In this document: piece after piece, positions 33,326-40,618 of the stretch
Numbering within the stretch: the first letter of the stretch is position 1
How the letters are laid out: the number at the start of each line of letters is the position of its first letter
Assembly (NCBI GenBank): GCA_023266575.1
Contig: JAHFPV010000007.1
Span: forward strand, 62,001-126,000
Source: Sphingobium sp.
GTDB lineage: Bacteria > Pseudomonadota > Alphaproteobacteria > Sphingomonadales > Sphingomonadaceae
Reading direction: 5' to 3'
DNA length: 64,000 nt
Program-made: the position numbers and the translations under genes
The notes under the pieces: model-generated
The model's database searches: none
The model's input: only the letters and a program-made list of their open reading frames with translations
Told to the model about the DNA's origin: nothing

Positions 33326-34354
33326 ATGCGCTTCGACAGGCTGGACCTTAACCTGCTGGTGGCGCTCGACGCGCTGCTCAGCGAACGCAGCGTCAGCCTG
33401 GCGGCGGATCGCATCTGCCTGTCGCAATCGGCGACATCCTCTGCCTTGGGACGGCTGCGCGATTATTTCGCTGACGAACTGCTGGTGCAAAAGGGGCGTC
33501 AGATGGTGCTGACCGCCCGCGCCGAAGGACTGGTCGAGCCGGTCCGTGCGGTGCTGGAGCAAATCCGCTCGACCATCGCGGTCCCGCCGCCCTTCGACCC
33601 GGCAACCTGCGACCGCACCATCCGCCTGATGGCGTCGGACTATGTCACCGAAGTCTTGCTCACCACCGCCTTTACAGACCTGCACCAGCTGGCCCCCAAC
33701 ATGCGGTTCGAGATTCAGCCGCTCACCGAAGCGCTCACCGAAACGCTGGAACGCGGCTTTGTCGATATGCTCATCACCATCGACTATGCGATCTCGGCCG
33801 ACCACCCCAGCCAGATATTGTTCGAGGATGACTATGTCGTCGTCGGCTGGAACGGCAATCCCGCCATGGCCGGGCCGATGACCAAGGAGCTGTATTTCGA
33901 TCTGGGCCATGTCACCGCGCGTTTCGGACGCGGGCGTGTGTCGGCATTTGAGGACTGGTTCGTCCGCCGTCAGAAGCGCGCCCGCCGGATCGAGATCATC
34001 GCGCCCAGCTTCATGTCGCTGCCCGGCCTTGTCATCGGTTCCAACCGCATCGCCACCCTGCACCGGCGACTGGCCAGCAAGATGGCCGAATATTTGCCGT
34101 TGACTATAAGGGAGGCACCGCTTGAAATCCCGTCGATCCGCGAAATGATCCAGTGGCATATCAGCAGCAATAATGATCCCGCCATTCGCTGGATCGTTGA
34201 ACGGCTGGGCACCGCCGCCAGAGCGCCAGTCGGCCCAATCGCGGATGCGCGTATCGTCTCGCTCGACGAAATTCGTCAGAAGGACGCATCGCATCAGGCT
34301 CTGTCGGCCCAGTTCCAGAGCGACACCGCCGCGGCGGGACGCAACGCGAGCTAA
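33326..34354 (+). CDS. LysR-family transcriptional regulator
   Basis: This regulator of 342 residues has an N-terminal winged helix-turn-helix (about 1-65: LDLNLLVALDALLSERSVSL, DRICLSQSATSSALGRLRDY, FADELLVQKG) and a periplasmic-binding-like effector domain. It resembles the NodD/NahR branch, which typically activates aromatic catabolism with a pathway inducer. It is downstream of a TBDR-sulfatase-epimerase cluster on the same strand. CTATC-N9-GATAG boxes at 28342 and 37682 fit the T-N11-A rule, and this is the only LysR gene in the window. It is followed by a perfect palindrome separating it from the HxlR gene. Confidence 0.9.
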   Translation: MRFDRLDLNLLVALDALLSERSVSLAADRICLSQSATSSALGRLRDYFADELLVQKGRQMVLTARAEGLVEPVRAVLEQIRSTIAVPPPFDPATCDRTIRLMASDYVTEVLLTTAFTDLHQLAPNMRFEIQPLTEALTETLERGFVDMLITIDYAISADHPSQILFEDDYVVVGWNGNPAMAGPMTKELYFDLGHVTARFGRGRVSAFEDWFVRRQKRARRIEIIAPSFMSLPGLVIGSNRIATLHRRLASKMAEYLPLTIREAPLEIPSIREMIQWHISSNNDPAIRWIVERLGTAARAPVGPIADARIVSLDEIRQKDASHQALSAQFQSDTAAAGRNAS

Positions 34355-34364
34355 GCATCTATCC

Positions 34365-34431
34365 CCGTTCGTTTCGAGCGAAGTCGAGAAACGCAGCGCG
34401 CAGGTTTCTCGACTTCGCTCGAAACGAACGG
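34365..34431. repeat. perfect 28-bp inverted repeat between two convergent genes
   Basis: The arm at 34365-34392 is the exact reverse complement of 34404-34431, separated by 11 bases. It lies between the LysR stop and the HxlR stop. The unit CGTTCGTTTCGAGCG, continuing GAAGTCGAGAAAC, is one I associate with scattered palindromes in sphingomonad genomes. It probably works as a bidirectional terminator. Confidence 0.75.
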
Positions 34432-34439
34432 ATCATGCG

Positions 34440-34880
34440 TTAATCCTCCCCCGCGTCGAACGCTACCCGCGCCGCCTCGATCCGCGCGCCGCTGCCCTGC
34501 ACCCAACCGAGCAACCGCCGCGCTTCCTCCACCAGCTCACCGCCCAGGTCCGTCAGCGCATAACCCACCTTGGGCGGCACATCGGCGCTGACTGAGCGCG
34601 CGACCAGCCCGTTGCGCTCCAGCAGCCGCAGCTTGAGCGTCAGCACCCGCTGCGAAATCCCGCCCTCCGCGCTTAGCCGGATCAATAGCCGCCGCAATTC
34701 GGCATGGCGAAACGGCGCGATTCCCAGCAGCAGCAGGATCAGCATCGACCAGCGATCCCCCAGCAGTCCGAATATGGTGCGAACGGGCGCGTCGCGCGCC
34801 GCCCCATGCTGCGCCATCTCGTCCGCCAGCGCGATCAGCCCGGCCCGGCAACCGGCATCGAAATCATCAAAATCCTGCAT
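34440..34880 (-). CDS. HxlR-family transcriptional regulator
   Basis: This small winged-helix regulator has 146 residues. The HxlR core is clear: RTIFGLLGDRWSMLILLLL, FRHAELRRLL, GGISQRVLTLKLRLLERNGLVAR and YALTDLGGELV. Members respond to aldehydes, quinones or oxidants through Cys or ligand binding; one Cys is near the N-terminus. The start at 34880 is preferred over a longer frame because the HxlR domain begins there. It is divergent from the SDR gene at 34978, and GGCAC-N6-GTGCC lies between them as a candidate operator. Confidence 0.85.
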   Translation of the reverse strand: MQDFDDFDAGCRAGLIALADEMAQHGAARDAPVRTIFGLLGDRWSMLILLLLGIAPFRHAELRRLLIRLSAEGGISQRVLTLKLRLLERNGLVARSVSADVPPKVGYALTDLGGELVEEARRLLGWVQGSGARIEAARVAFDAGED

Positions 34881-34898
34881 CGGCCCCACAAAATCGAA

Positions 34899-34914
34899 GG
34901 CACAAAAAAGTGCC
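34899..34914. promoter_or_regulatory. candidate HxlR operator
   Basis: GGCAC (34899-34903), six A, then GTGCC (34910-34914) form a perfect palindrome in the divergent promoter. A second palindromic element, CACC-TTAT-GGTG, lies at about 34936-34947, in the same orientation. It is the only strong dyad in the 97-base gap. Confidence 0.45.
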
Positions 34915-34977
34915 GTCTTTTCCCCTCTGCCGCCCACCTTATGGTGCCGGACGACAAGAGCAAGAGAGGAGAGGGCG

Positions 34978-35787
34978 ATGCAAACCGACGCGATCCGACT
35001 GGACGGCAACGTGGCGATCATCACTGGCGGCGCGGGCGGGATCGGCGCGGCCACTGCGCAACTGATGGCAGCGCGCGGCGCGCGCGTGGCCATCGCCGAC
35101 CTCGCGTTCGAGGCAGCGCAGGCGCTGGCCGCGACCCTGCCCGACGCGCTGGCCATCGCACTCGACCTGGAAAGCGAAACCTCCACGCAAGCGATGATCG
35201 CCACCACCATGGCCCATTTCGGACGCCTCGACATTCTCCACAATAATGCCGCTTTGCTCGGCCCCGACATCGCGCAGCAGGATGGCAATGTCGAGCATAT
35301 GGACACGGCTTTGTGGGACCGCACCTATGCCGTCAATGTGCGCGGCACCATGGTCGCCTGCCGCGCCGCGCTCCCTTATTTGCGCGCCACGCGCGGCAAT
35401 ATCGTCAACACCGTCAGCAATCTGGCGTTGCAGGGCCATATGATCCAGGCGGCCTATAGCTCGTCCAAGGCGGCGATCATCCAGTTGACCCGCTCGATCG
35501 CCGCCAGTCACGGACCCGACGGCATACGCTGCAACGCGGTCGCGCCCGGCATGACGATGACGCCCGCGCTGCGCGCTGCCTTTCCGCCAACCTTGCGCGA
35601 AGCCGTGGAAGCTGAAACCCTGCGCGACCAGCTCGGTGACCCTGACGACATTGCTCAGGTCGCCGCCTTCCTCGCCTCCGACGCCGCCCGCAACATCACC
35701 GGGCAATTGATCGTCGCCGATGGCGGCTGCGCGTCGCACGTTCCCGGCATCGCCCGGTTCCGCGCCTTCTTTGGAGAGCATCAATGA
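34978..35787 (+). CDS. short-chain dehydrogenase/reductase
   Basis: This classical SDR of 269 residues oxidises or reduces an alcohol/ketone with NAD(P). It has TGGAGGIG (cofactor), NNAA, NTVSN (Ser) and YSSSK (Tyr/Lys active site). The C-terminus is extended (GIARFRAFFGEHQ). GGAGAGGG precedes the start. It overlaps the FAD oxidoreductase by 4 bases (ATGA) and is divergent from the HxlR gene, so this operon may be controlled by HxlR. The substrate is unknown, presumably a hydroxylated ring intermediate. Confidence 0.88.
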   Translation: MQTDAIRLDGNVAIITGGAGGIGAATAQLMAARGARVAIADLAFEAAQALAATLPDALAIALDLESETSTQAMIATTMAHFGRLDILHNNAALLGPDIAQQDGNVEHMDTALWDRTYAVNVRGTMVACRAALPYLRATRGNIVNTVSNLALQGHMIQAAYSSSKAAIIQLTRSIAASHGPDGIRCNAVAPGMTMTPALRAAFPPTLREAVEAETLRDQLGDPDDIAQVAAFLASDAARNITGQLIVADGGCASHVPGIARFRAFFGEHQ

Positions 35788-37373
35788 GCAAGTACGACAT
35801 CGTCGTCATGGGCGCGGGCCATAATGGCCTGACCGCCGCCGCCTATATGGCCAAGGCGGGCAAGAAGGTTCTGGTCCTCGAACGCAAGCCCCATTTCGGC
35901 GGCGGCGTCTCCACCCGCGAACTCATCACGCCAGGCTATTGGCATGACGAACATAGCAATGTTCACATCATGATTCAGGGCAACCCGATGATCCGCGAGG
36001 ATGAATTGGGTCTGATCGGCAAATTCGGCCTCGACTATATCTATCCCGAACTGCCCCATGTCAGCATCTGGGACGATGGCACCGTGATGCGCAGCTGGAA
36101 GGATCTCGACCGCACCTGTCAGGAAATCGCGCAGTACAGCCCGCGCGATGCCGACGCCTATCGCAAGTTTGTCGAGATCAGCCAAAGCGTGCTGCCGATG
36201 TTCATGGGCGGCCTTTACGCGCCGCCCTTCCCGATGGGTGCCTTCGTCGCGATGATGGACCAGTCGGACGAAGGGCGTTTCCTGCTCGATGTGATGCAAC
36301 GCTCCGCGCTCGATGTGGTGAACCAATATTTTGAGAGCGACCGGCTCAAAATCCATATCGTCCGGCTCGTCACCGAAAACCTCCAGATGCCCGACGAACT
36401 GGGTACCGGCATGGGCGCGCTACTGATGCCCGGCATCATCCACACCTATGGCGTGTCGATGCCCAAGGGTGGTTCCGGCGAATTGAGCAAAGCGCTGGTC
36501 CGTGCGATCGAACATATGGGCGGCGAAGTGCGCTGCAATGCGGAGGTGAAGCGCGTCATCGTCTCGTCGGGCAAGGCGACAGGCCTGGAACTGACCGATG
36601 GCGAAACGATCATGGCGAAGGATGGCGTCATCGGCGCGATCCATCCCCATGTCCTGCGCCGCTTCGTAAGCGAAACCCCCGAACCGGTGCTGCAACGCGC
36701 CGAGCGGGTCACGCCCTCCACTTTCTCGATCAATCTGCTGCACATGGCCTTGAAGGAAAAGGCGAAGCTGCGCTGGGCCGAAGGGGAGGGCGGCGTGATG
36801 ACCGAACTGCTCCAGACCCACACGATGCGCGACATGCTGCTCGATTACGACCATCTGCGCCGGGGCGTGGTGCCACCGCGCCGCCTGATCGCAGGCGGCG
36901 ACAACACGTCCAACGACCCCAGCCGCGCGCCAGCGGGCGGCGGCATATTCTACGGCGTGACATTCGCGCCCTATGATCTGCATGATGGCGGCCCGGCGGC
37001 CTGGGACCGGGTGAAGGAGCAGGTCGCGCAGGAAAGCTTGGCGCAATATCGCCTGTTCTACAGCAATCTGGACGAGGACAATATCATCGGATCGCTGGTC
37101 CGTTCGCCCCTGGACCATGAACGCGACAGCCCGGCCAGCTTCGTCAAGGGCGACATCCATGGCTGCGCGCCTTTCATGTACCAGACGGTCGGCCATCGCC
37201 CCACGCCAGACCTTGGCCATTTCCGCGTGCCGGGGATTGAGAGCCTCTATCTCGTCGGCCCCTTCATGCATCCGGGCGGCGGCGTGTTCGGCGCGGGCCG
37301 CGCCACCGCGATCCAGATGATGGACGATATGGGCATTGATTATGACAAGGTCTGCGCAGGAGCCGTGCAATGA
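35784..37373 (+). CDS. CrtI/PYROXD2-like FAD-dependent oxidoreductase
   Basis: This flavoprotein of 529 residues belongs to the phytoene-desaturase-like (PYROXD2) family: DIVVMGAGHNGLTAAAYMAKAGKKVLVLERK binds FAD, GGGVSTREL follows, and the C-terminal VGPFMHPGGGVFGAGRATA is the second FAD contact. Members of this family desaturate cyclic or long hydrocarbons and are also found in alicyclic catabolism. It overlaps the SDR before it and the 76-residue protein after it by 4 bases each, so the three are one translationally coupled unit. The substrate is not known; dehydrogenation of an alicyclic ring would fit. Confidence 0.88.
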   Translation: MSKYDIVVMGAGHNGLTAAAYMAKAGKKVLVLERKPHFGGGVSTRELITPGYWHDEHSNVHIMIQGNPMIREDELGLIGKFGLDYIYPELPHVSIWDDGTVMRSWKDLDRTCQEIAQYSPRDADAYRKFVEISQSVLPMFMGGLYAPPFPMGAFVAMMDQSDEGRFLLDVMQRSALDVVNQYFESDRLKIHIVRLVTENLQMPDELGTGMGALLMPGIIHTYGVSMPKGGSGELSKALVRAIEHMGGEVRCNAEVKRVIVSSGKATGLELTDGETIMAKDGVIGAIHPHVLRRFVSETPEPVLQRAERVTPSTFSINLLHMALKEKAKLRWAEGEGGVMTELLQTHTMRDMLLDYDHLRRGVVPPRRLIAGGDNTSNDPSRAPAGGGIFYGVTFAPYDLHDGGPAAWDRVKEQVAQESLAQYRLFYSNLDEDNIIGSLVRSPLDHERDSPASFVKGDIHGCAPFMYQTVGHRPTPDLGHFRVPGIESLYLVGPFMHPGGGVFGAGRATAIQMMDDMGIDYDKVCAGAVQ

Positions 37374-37600
37374 CGAACCAGAAACAGCCGGTCATGAAAA
37401 TCCTCGACGCGCAGGACAAGGAGTTGATGACGGTCCGCAAGATCGAGCGCGACGGCAATGCGCTGATCATCCGCGGCAAGATTTTCGGCGCGATGCCCAT
37501 GGTCGCCAAACTCACCCCCGCCGAAGCGCGCGCGGCGCTCAAACTGCTGGACGCGCGCACCATCCTGTTCCTGCTGACAATGCTGTTCCGCCGGGGGTAG
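37370..37600 (+). CDS. small conserved-looking protein of unknown function
   Basis: This protein of 76 residues begins MTNQKQPVMKILDAQDKELM. It has a charged N-terminal half, an AKLTPAEARAALKLLD helix and a hydrophobic C-terminal stretch (TILFLLTMLFRRG). It has no recognised motif. The ATGA overlap with the preceding FAD oxidoreductase and the coding-like codon use support it as real. It may be an accessory or membrane-anchoring subunit of that oxidoreductase. This is inference from position only. Confidence 0.7.
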   Translation: MTNQKQPVMKILDAQDKELMTVRKIERDGNALIIRGKIFGAMPMVAKLTPAEARAALKLLDARTILFLLTMLFRRG

Positions 37601-37612
37601 GAGCCATAATAG

Positions 37613-37634
37613 CCCCTCCCCGTCAGGGGAGGGG
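37613..37634 (+). terminator. GC-rich hairpin after the small protein
   Basis: CCCCTCCCC (37613-37621) pairs perfectly with GGGGAGGGG (37626-37634) around GTCA. It is 12 bases past the stop. TTGGGGTGGGGG follows rather than T-run, so termination is likely but probably not by a classical intrinsic mechanism. Confidence 0.55.
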
Positions 37635-37681
37635 TTGGGGTGGGGGCCATCGACAAAAGCAGCGCGCGCAACATCCCCCAC

Positions 37682-37700
37682 CTATCCGCCCCACCGATAG
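37682..37700 (+). promoter_or_regulatory. LysR-type box before the VOC dioxygenase
   Basis: CTATC (37682-37686), 9 bases, then GATAG (37696-37700), followed by CA, mirror the box at 28342 with the same spacer and T-N11-A pattern. It is 73 bases before the start at 37774. Confidence 0.55.
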
Positions 37701-37773
37701 CAGCCTCCCATGAAATGCGTTTCCGCGCCGTCCCCCCCGCCGCCATGATGACGCCCAGGATGAGGAGTCATGC

Positions 37774-38844
37774 ATGAGCATTTTGGGCGTTGAGAGCGCG
37801 ATTTTCGGGGTCGCAGACTTGAGCGAACATACCCGTTTCTGGACCGATTTCGGCCTGCCGCTGGAACAGGCGGATGAGCATGAAACCATCTTCCGCCTCG
37901 CCTCCGGTTCGCGCGTCATCCTCTACCGCCATGGCGACGCGCGCCTGCCCTCGCCCGATCCTTTCCCCGGCGATGGCCTCAAGGAAACCGTCTGGGGCGT
38001 GGAAAGCCCCGACGCGCTGGATCGGATCGCCACCAGCCTCGCCACCGAAGTCGCGGTGCGTCGCGACGATGATGGCACCATCCATTGCACCTGCCCCGAT
38101 GGCCAGCCCATCGCCCTGCGCGTCTGGGCCAAGCGCCCGGTGGTCAGCGAAGCCAGCCCGGTCAACACACCGGCCTCCTATCCGCGCTTCAACCAGCATC
38201 GCATCTGGCGGCGCAAAGCCATTCCCAAGACGATCAACCATGTCGTCTTTTTCTCGCCCGACTATGTCGGCAGCTTTGAATTTTACGAGCGCCACATGGG
38301 CTTCCGCTATGTCGATCATAGCAAGGGGACCGGCATTTTCGCCCGCGCGCCCGGCACGTTCGAACATCATGCGATCTTCTGGGTCAATTGCGACCTGCCG
38401 ATCGCGCCCGACCATTTCAAATTCATGCACATCGCCTTTGGGTGCGACGATATCGATGAAGTGATGCTGGGCGCGAACATCATGGAGGCAAGGGGCTGGA
38501 AGAACCAGTCCATGAACAGCTCCGGCGGCATTTCGCGCCACCGCATTTCATCCGCCATCTATTATTATTGCGACATGCCGGGCAAGGCGGGGGAGGCGGA
38601 ATATCACGCCGATACCGATTATCTCGACGACAACTGGGTGCCGCGCGCCTGGGATTTCCGCTTCGGCTCCCTGCTCTGGTCGAACAACGCGCCGCCTATC
38701 TTCCGCGGCGACAATATCCCCTGGGACATGGCATTCGACGCCGACCGCGCCAGCTTTGAACCCTATCGCAGGACCAGCCCCGGCAAGCGCCCGGTAGAGG
38801 GCAAGCTGGCCGACATCACCGAGGCGGACGAACACGCGATCTGA
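37774..38844 (+). CDS. two-domain VOC protein, probable extradiol ring-cleavage dioxygenase
   Basis: This vicinal-oxygen-chelate protein has 356 residues, longer than a typical single glyoxalase and close to two-domain extradiol dioxygenases. Metal-ligand-like residues appear in KTINHVVFF, FMHIAFGCDD and GEAEYHADTDYL. It would open a catechol-type ring with Fe(II), or act on a related ring. GAGGAGTC lies about 10 bases upstream. A LysR-type box precedes it. The following 347 bases hold repeats, after which genes are on the opposite strand. Confidence 0.78.
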   Translation: MSILGVESAIFGVADLSEHTRFWTDFGLPLEQADEHETIFRLASGSRVILYRHGDARLPSPDPFPGDGLKETVWGVESPDALDRIATSLATEVAVRRDDDGTIHCTCPDGQPIALRVWAKRPVVSEASPVNTPASYPRFNQHRIWRRKAIPKTINHVVFFSPDYVGSFEFYERHMGFRYVDHSKGTGIFARAPGTFEHHAIFWVNCDLPIAPDHFKFMHIAFGCDDIDEVMLGANIMEARGWKNQSMNSSGGISRHRISSAIYYYCDMPGKAGEAEYHADTDYLDDNWVPRAWDFRFGSLLWSNNAPPIFRGDNIPWDMAFDADRASFEPYRRTSPGKRPVEGKLADITEADEHAI

Positions 38845-39191
38845 GGAAAGACCTTCTCCCCGGCGGGGAGAAGGATACGCAGCCTTACCCGCGCAGCGGG
38901 TTAGGCGAAGTTGGAAGAGGGGGATCGACGCTGGTTCCTGCAGCACGCCCATCCCTCATCCTGTCCTACACGCCCCGATTCTGCTAGGCTCGGCAATGGC
39001 TCCTTCCCATCGTCCGCTCACCATCCCCGACAGCGCATCGTGCCGCTGTCGTCCCTCCTGTCATGCCTGAATTCACATAGACGATATGGGCGAAGTTAGC
39101 GAAGTTTCGCGACACAAAATGTCTCTATGACGCACGATAATGTCGCATTTACCGGGAAATATGCGAAGTTAAGCGCCCGAAACCCTATTTT
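38845..39191. other. non-coding convergent gap with repeat hairpins
   Basis: This 347-base gap between convergent VOC genes has no supported gene. It begins with two nested hairpins (38852-38905), then AT-mixed sequence with three GCGAAGTT direct repeats (near 39091, 39099 and 39163). It probably holds the terminators of both flanking units. A short open frame at 39127 is judged a shadow of the VOC gene on the other strand. Confidence 0.6.
38852..38905 (+). repeat. double palindrome of a common intergenic repeat type
   Basis: CCTTCTCCCC (38852-38861)/GGGGAGAAGG (38865-38874) with loop GGC is perfect. It is followed by CCTTACCCGC (38883-38892)/GCGGGTTAGG (38896-38905) with one mismatch. I associate such two-stem units with dispersed elements in sphingomonad genomes. 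The first stem may terminate the VOC dioxygenase transcript. Confidence 0.65.
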
Positions 39192-39599
39192 TCAGGCCGC
39201 CTCTTCCTCGACAAATTCGATCAGATTGCCTGCGCAATCGCGCAGGAAACATCCCTTGCCGAACGCCTCGCGCACGACAAAGGCGATGTCGGCCCCCTTG
39301 CCTCCCATCTCGACCAGAAACGCCTCCAGATCATCGACCCGAAAGGCGACATGCTTGTTGCCATGCGTCTTGATGTCCGACGGCGGATGCCGCCGTTCGT
39401 CGGGCAGCGGTGCAGCACCTTCCACCTCGAACAGCTCAAAACGCAACGCGCCCTTGCGCACCATCGCCGCATGGGATCGTGCGGCTTCGATGTAGAAGCG
39501 TTTTTCCACCGCAAATCCCAGCATCCGGCCATACCAGTCGATCGCCTCGTCCAGATTGGGAACACTCACCCCGCCATGGTGGAAGGTGAAATCCGCCAT
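39192..39599 (-). CDS. glyoxalase/VOC family protein
   Basis: This is a single VOC-domain protein of 135 residues: FTFHHGGVSVPNLDEAIDWYGRMLGF at the N-terminus, then HVAFRVDDLEAFL, and CAGNLIEFVEEE at the C-terminus, where the final Glu is a metal-ligand position. Members act as isomerases, epimerases or dioxygenases, or bind small molecules. It overlaps the end of the Rieske oxygenase by 1 base and belongs to the hydrolase-Rieske-VOC operon on the minus strand. A role in isomerising a ring-cleavage product is possible. Confidence 0.82.
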   Translation of the reverse strand: MADFTFHHGGVSVPNLDEAIDWYGRMLGFAVEKRFYIEAARSHAAMVRKGALRFELFEVEGAAPLPDERRHPPSDIKTHGNKHVAFRVDDLEAFLVEMGGKGADIAFVVREAFGKGCFLRDCAGNLIEFVEEEAA

Positions 39600-40618
39600 C
39601 AGTGGATCTCCCGCGCGATCATCGCCTCGATCAGGCGGCGCGCCCGTGTCCCGCCCTGGTCTATCCCCAGAGACAGGGGCTTTTCCGCCCAGAAGCCGCC
39701 GCTGCCGACATTGGCATAGGCCGCCTCGATCATCGGCTTGTCCTCCTGATCGAACGCCTCGCCAAACAGCGTCAGCAACGCTGCATCCACTTCCGCCGAC
39801 TCCAGCGCATCATAGCGGGTGGAGGACCAGAAATAATGGGTCTGATGATCGTTGGCCGGGGTGAGGATATGCGCCTGCGGCACCTCAAAACCCGTCTCCC
39901 GCGCCGCGCCATGCGGGCAGACGCCGACCATCAGCCGCATGGAGGCGGGCGCATTCCAGCGCATCTCCAGCCAATGATCGACCAGCGCGCCATCAGGCAC
40001 ATGCCCCCGCGCGACCGAGGGTGGGGCGATGCCCGGCATCCACCAGTCCGAATGGAGCGTCGCCCCCTCCAGCCGCACCTTATGCTGCCCGGCAAAGATC
40101 ACCCCCTGGCCCGCAAACGTCCCCTTGTGGACGAACTCGATATGGCTGAGGTCCATCAGATTGTCGGTGCCATATTCATAATGGGCCTGCATCAGCGTAT
40201 AGCCGCGCACCGTCCGGCTGGTGGGCGTATCCGGCACGAAGGCGAAGTCGGGGATCAGGTTCTCATCCGCTTCTTCCCGCGCGCCGCCCCATAGCCACAG
40301 GATACCGTCCCGTTCGACCACGCAAAACGCCGGCACCTTCGCCCCAGCGGGAATGCGGTCGGCAAATGGATTATGAACACACTGGCCATCGGGCGCGAAG
40401 GCCAGCCCATGATAGCCGCACACCACCCGGTCGCCATCGCGCGACCCCATCGACAGCGGCGCAAACCGGTGGGGGCAGCGATCCAGCAAGGCCGCGACGC
40501 CCTCACTGGTGCGAAAGAAGAGGAGTCGCTGCCCCCTGATCTCACGGGTAAAACCGCGTTCGCCCAGATCGTCCGCCCAGCCCGCCATATACCAGCATCG
40601 CGCGGGATAATCCGCCAT
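39599..40618 (-). CDS. Rieske non-heme iron oxygenase alpha subunit (VanA/demethylase-like)
   Basis: This terminal oxygenase of 339 residues has an N-terminal Rieske domain (CPHRFAPLSMGS then CGYHGLAF, giving C-X1-H-X16-C-X2-H for the 2Fe-2S cluster) and a catalytic domain with DNLMDLSHIEFVH supplying the mononuclear iron ligands. Its length and motifs match the vanillate demethylase/dicamba-type single-subunit group rather than large ring dioxygenases. The reductase and ferredoxin are not encoded here. It uses ATG 40618 and overlaps the hydrolase gene by one base (TGATG). Likely chemistry is O-demethylation or hydroxylation of an aromatic intermediate. Confidence 0.9.
   Translation of the reverse strand: MADYPARCWYMAGWADDLGERGFTREIRGQRLLFFRTSEGVAALLDRCPHRFAPLSMGSRDGDRVVCGYHGLAFAPDGQCVHNPFADRIPAGAKVPAFCVVERDGILWLWGGAREEADENLIPDFAFVPDTPTSRTVRGYTLMQAHYEYGTDNLMDLSHIEFVHKGTFAGQGVIFAGQHKVRLEGATLHSDWWMPGIAPPSVARGHVPDGALVDHWLEMRWNAPASMRLMVGVCPHGAARETGFEVPQAHILTPANDHQTHYFWSSTRYDALESAEVDAALLTLFGEAFDQEDKPMIEAAYANVGSGGFWAEKPLSLGIDQGGTRARRLIEAMIAREIH

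Noticed and set aside
28468..33414. 1648-residue open frame on the minus strand across the receptor, sulfatase and epimerase
   Set aside because: It covers three well-supported genes in antisense; the sequence has no motif and the length is explained by low stop-codon frequency at high GC.
39127..39495. 122-residue plus-strand open frame in the convergent gap
   Set aside because: It is mostly opposite the VOC gene at 39192-39599 and shows no coding pattern of its own.
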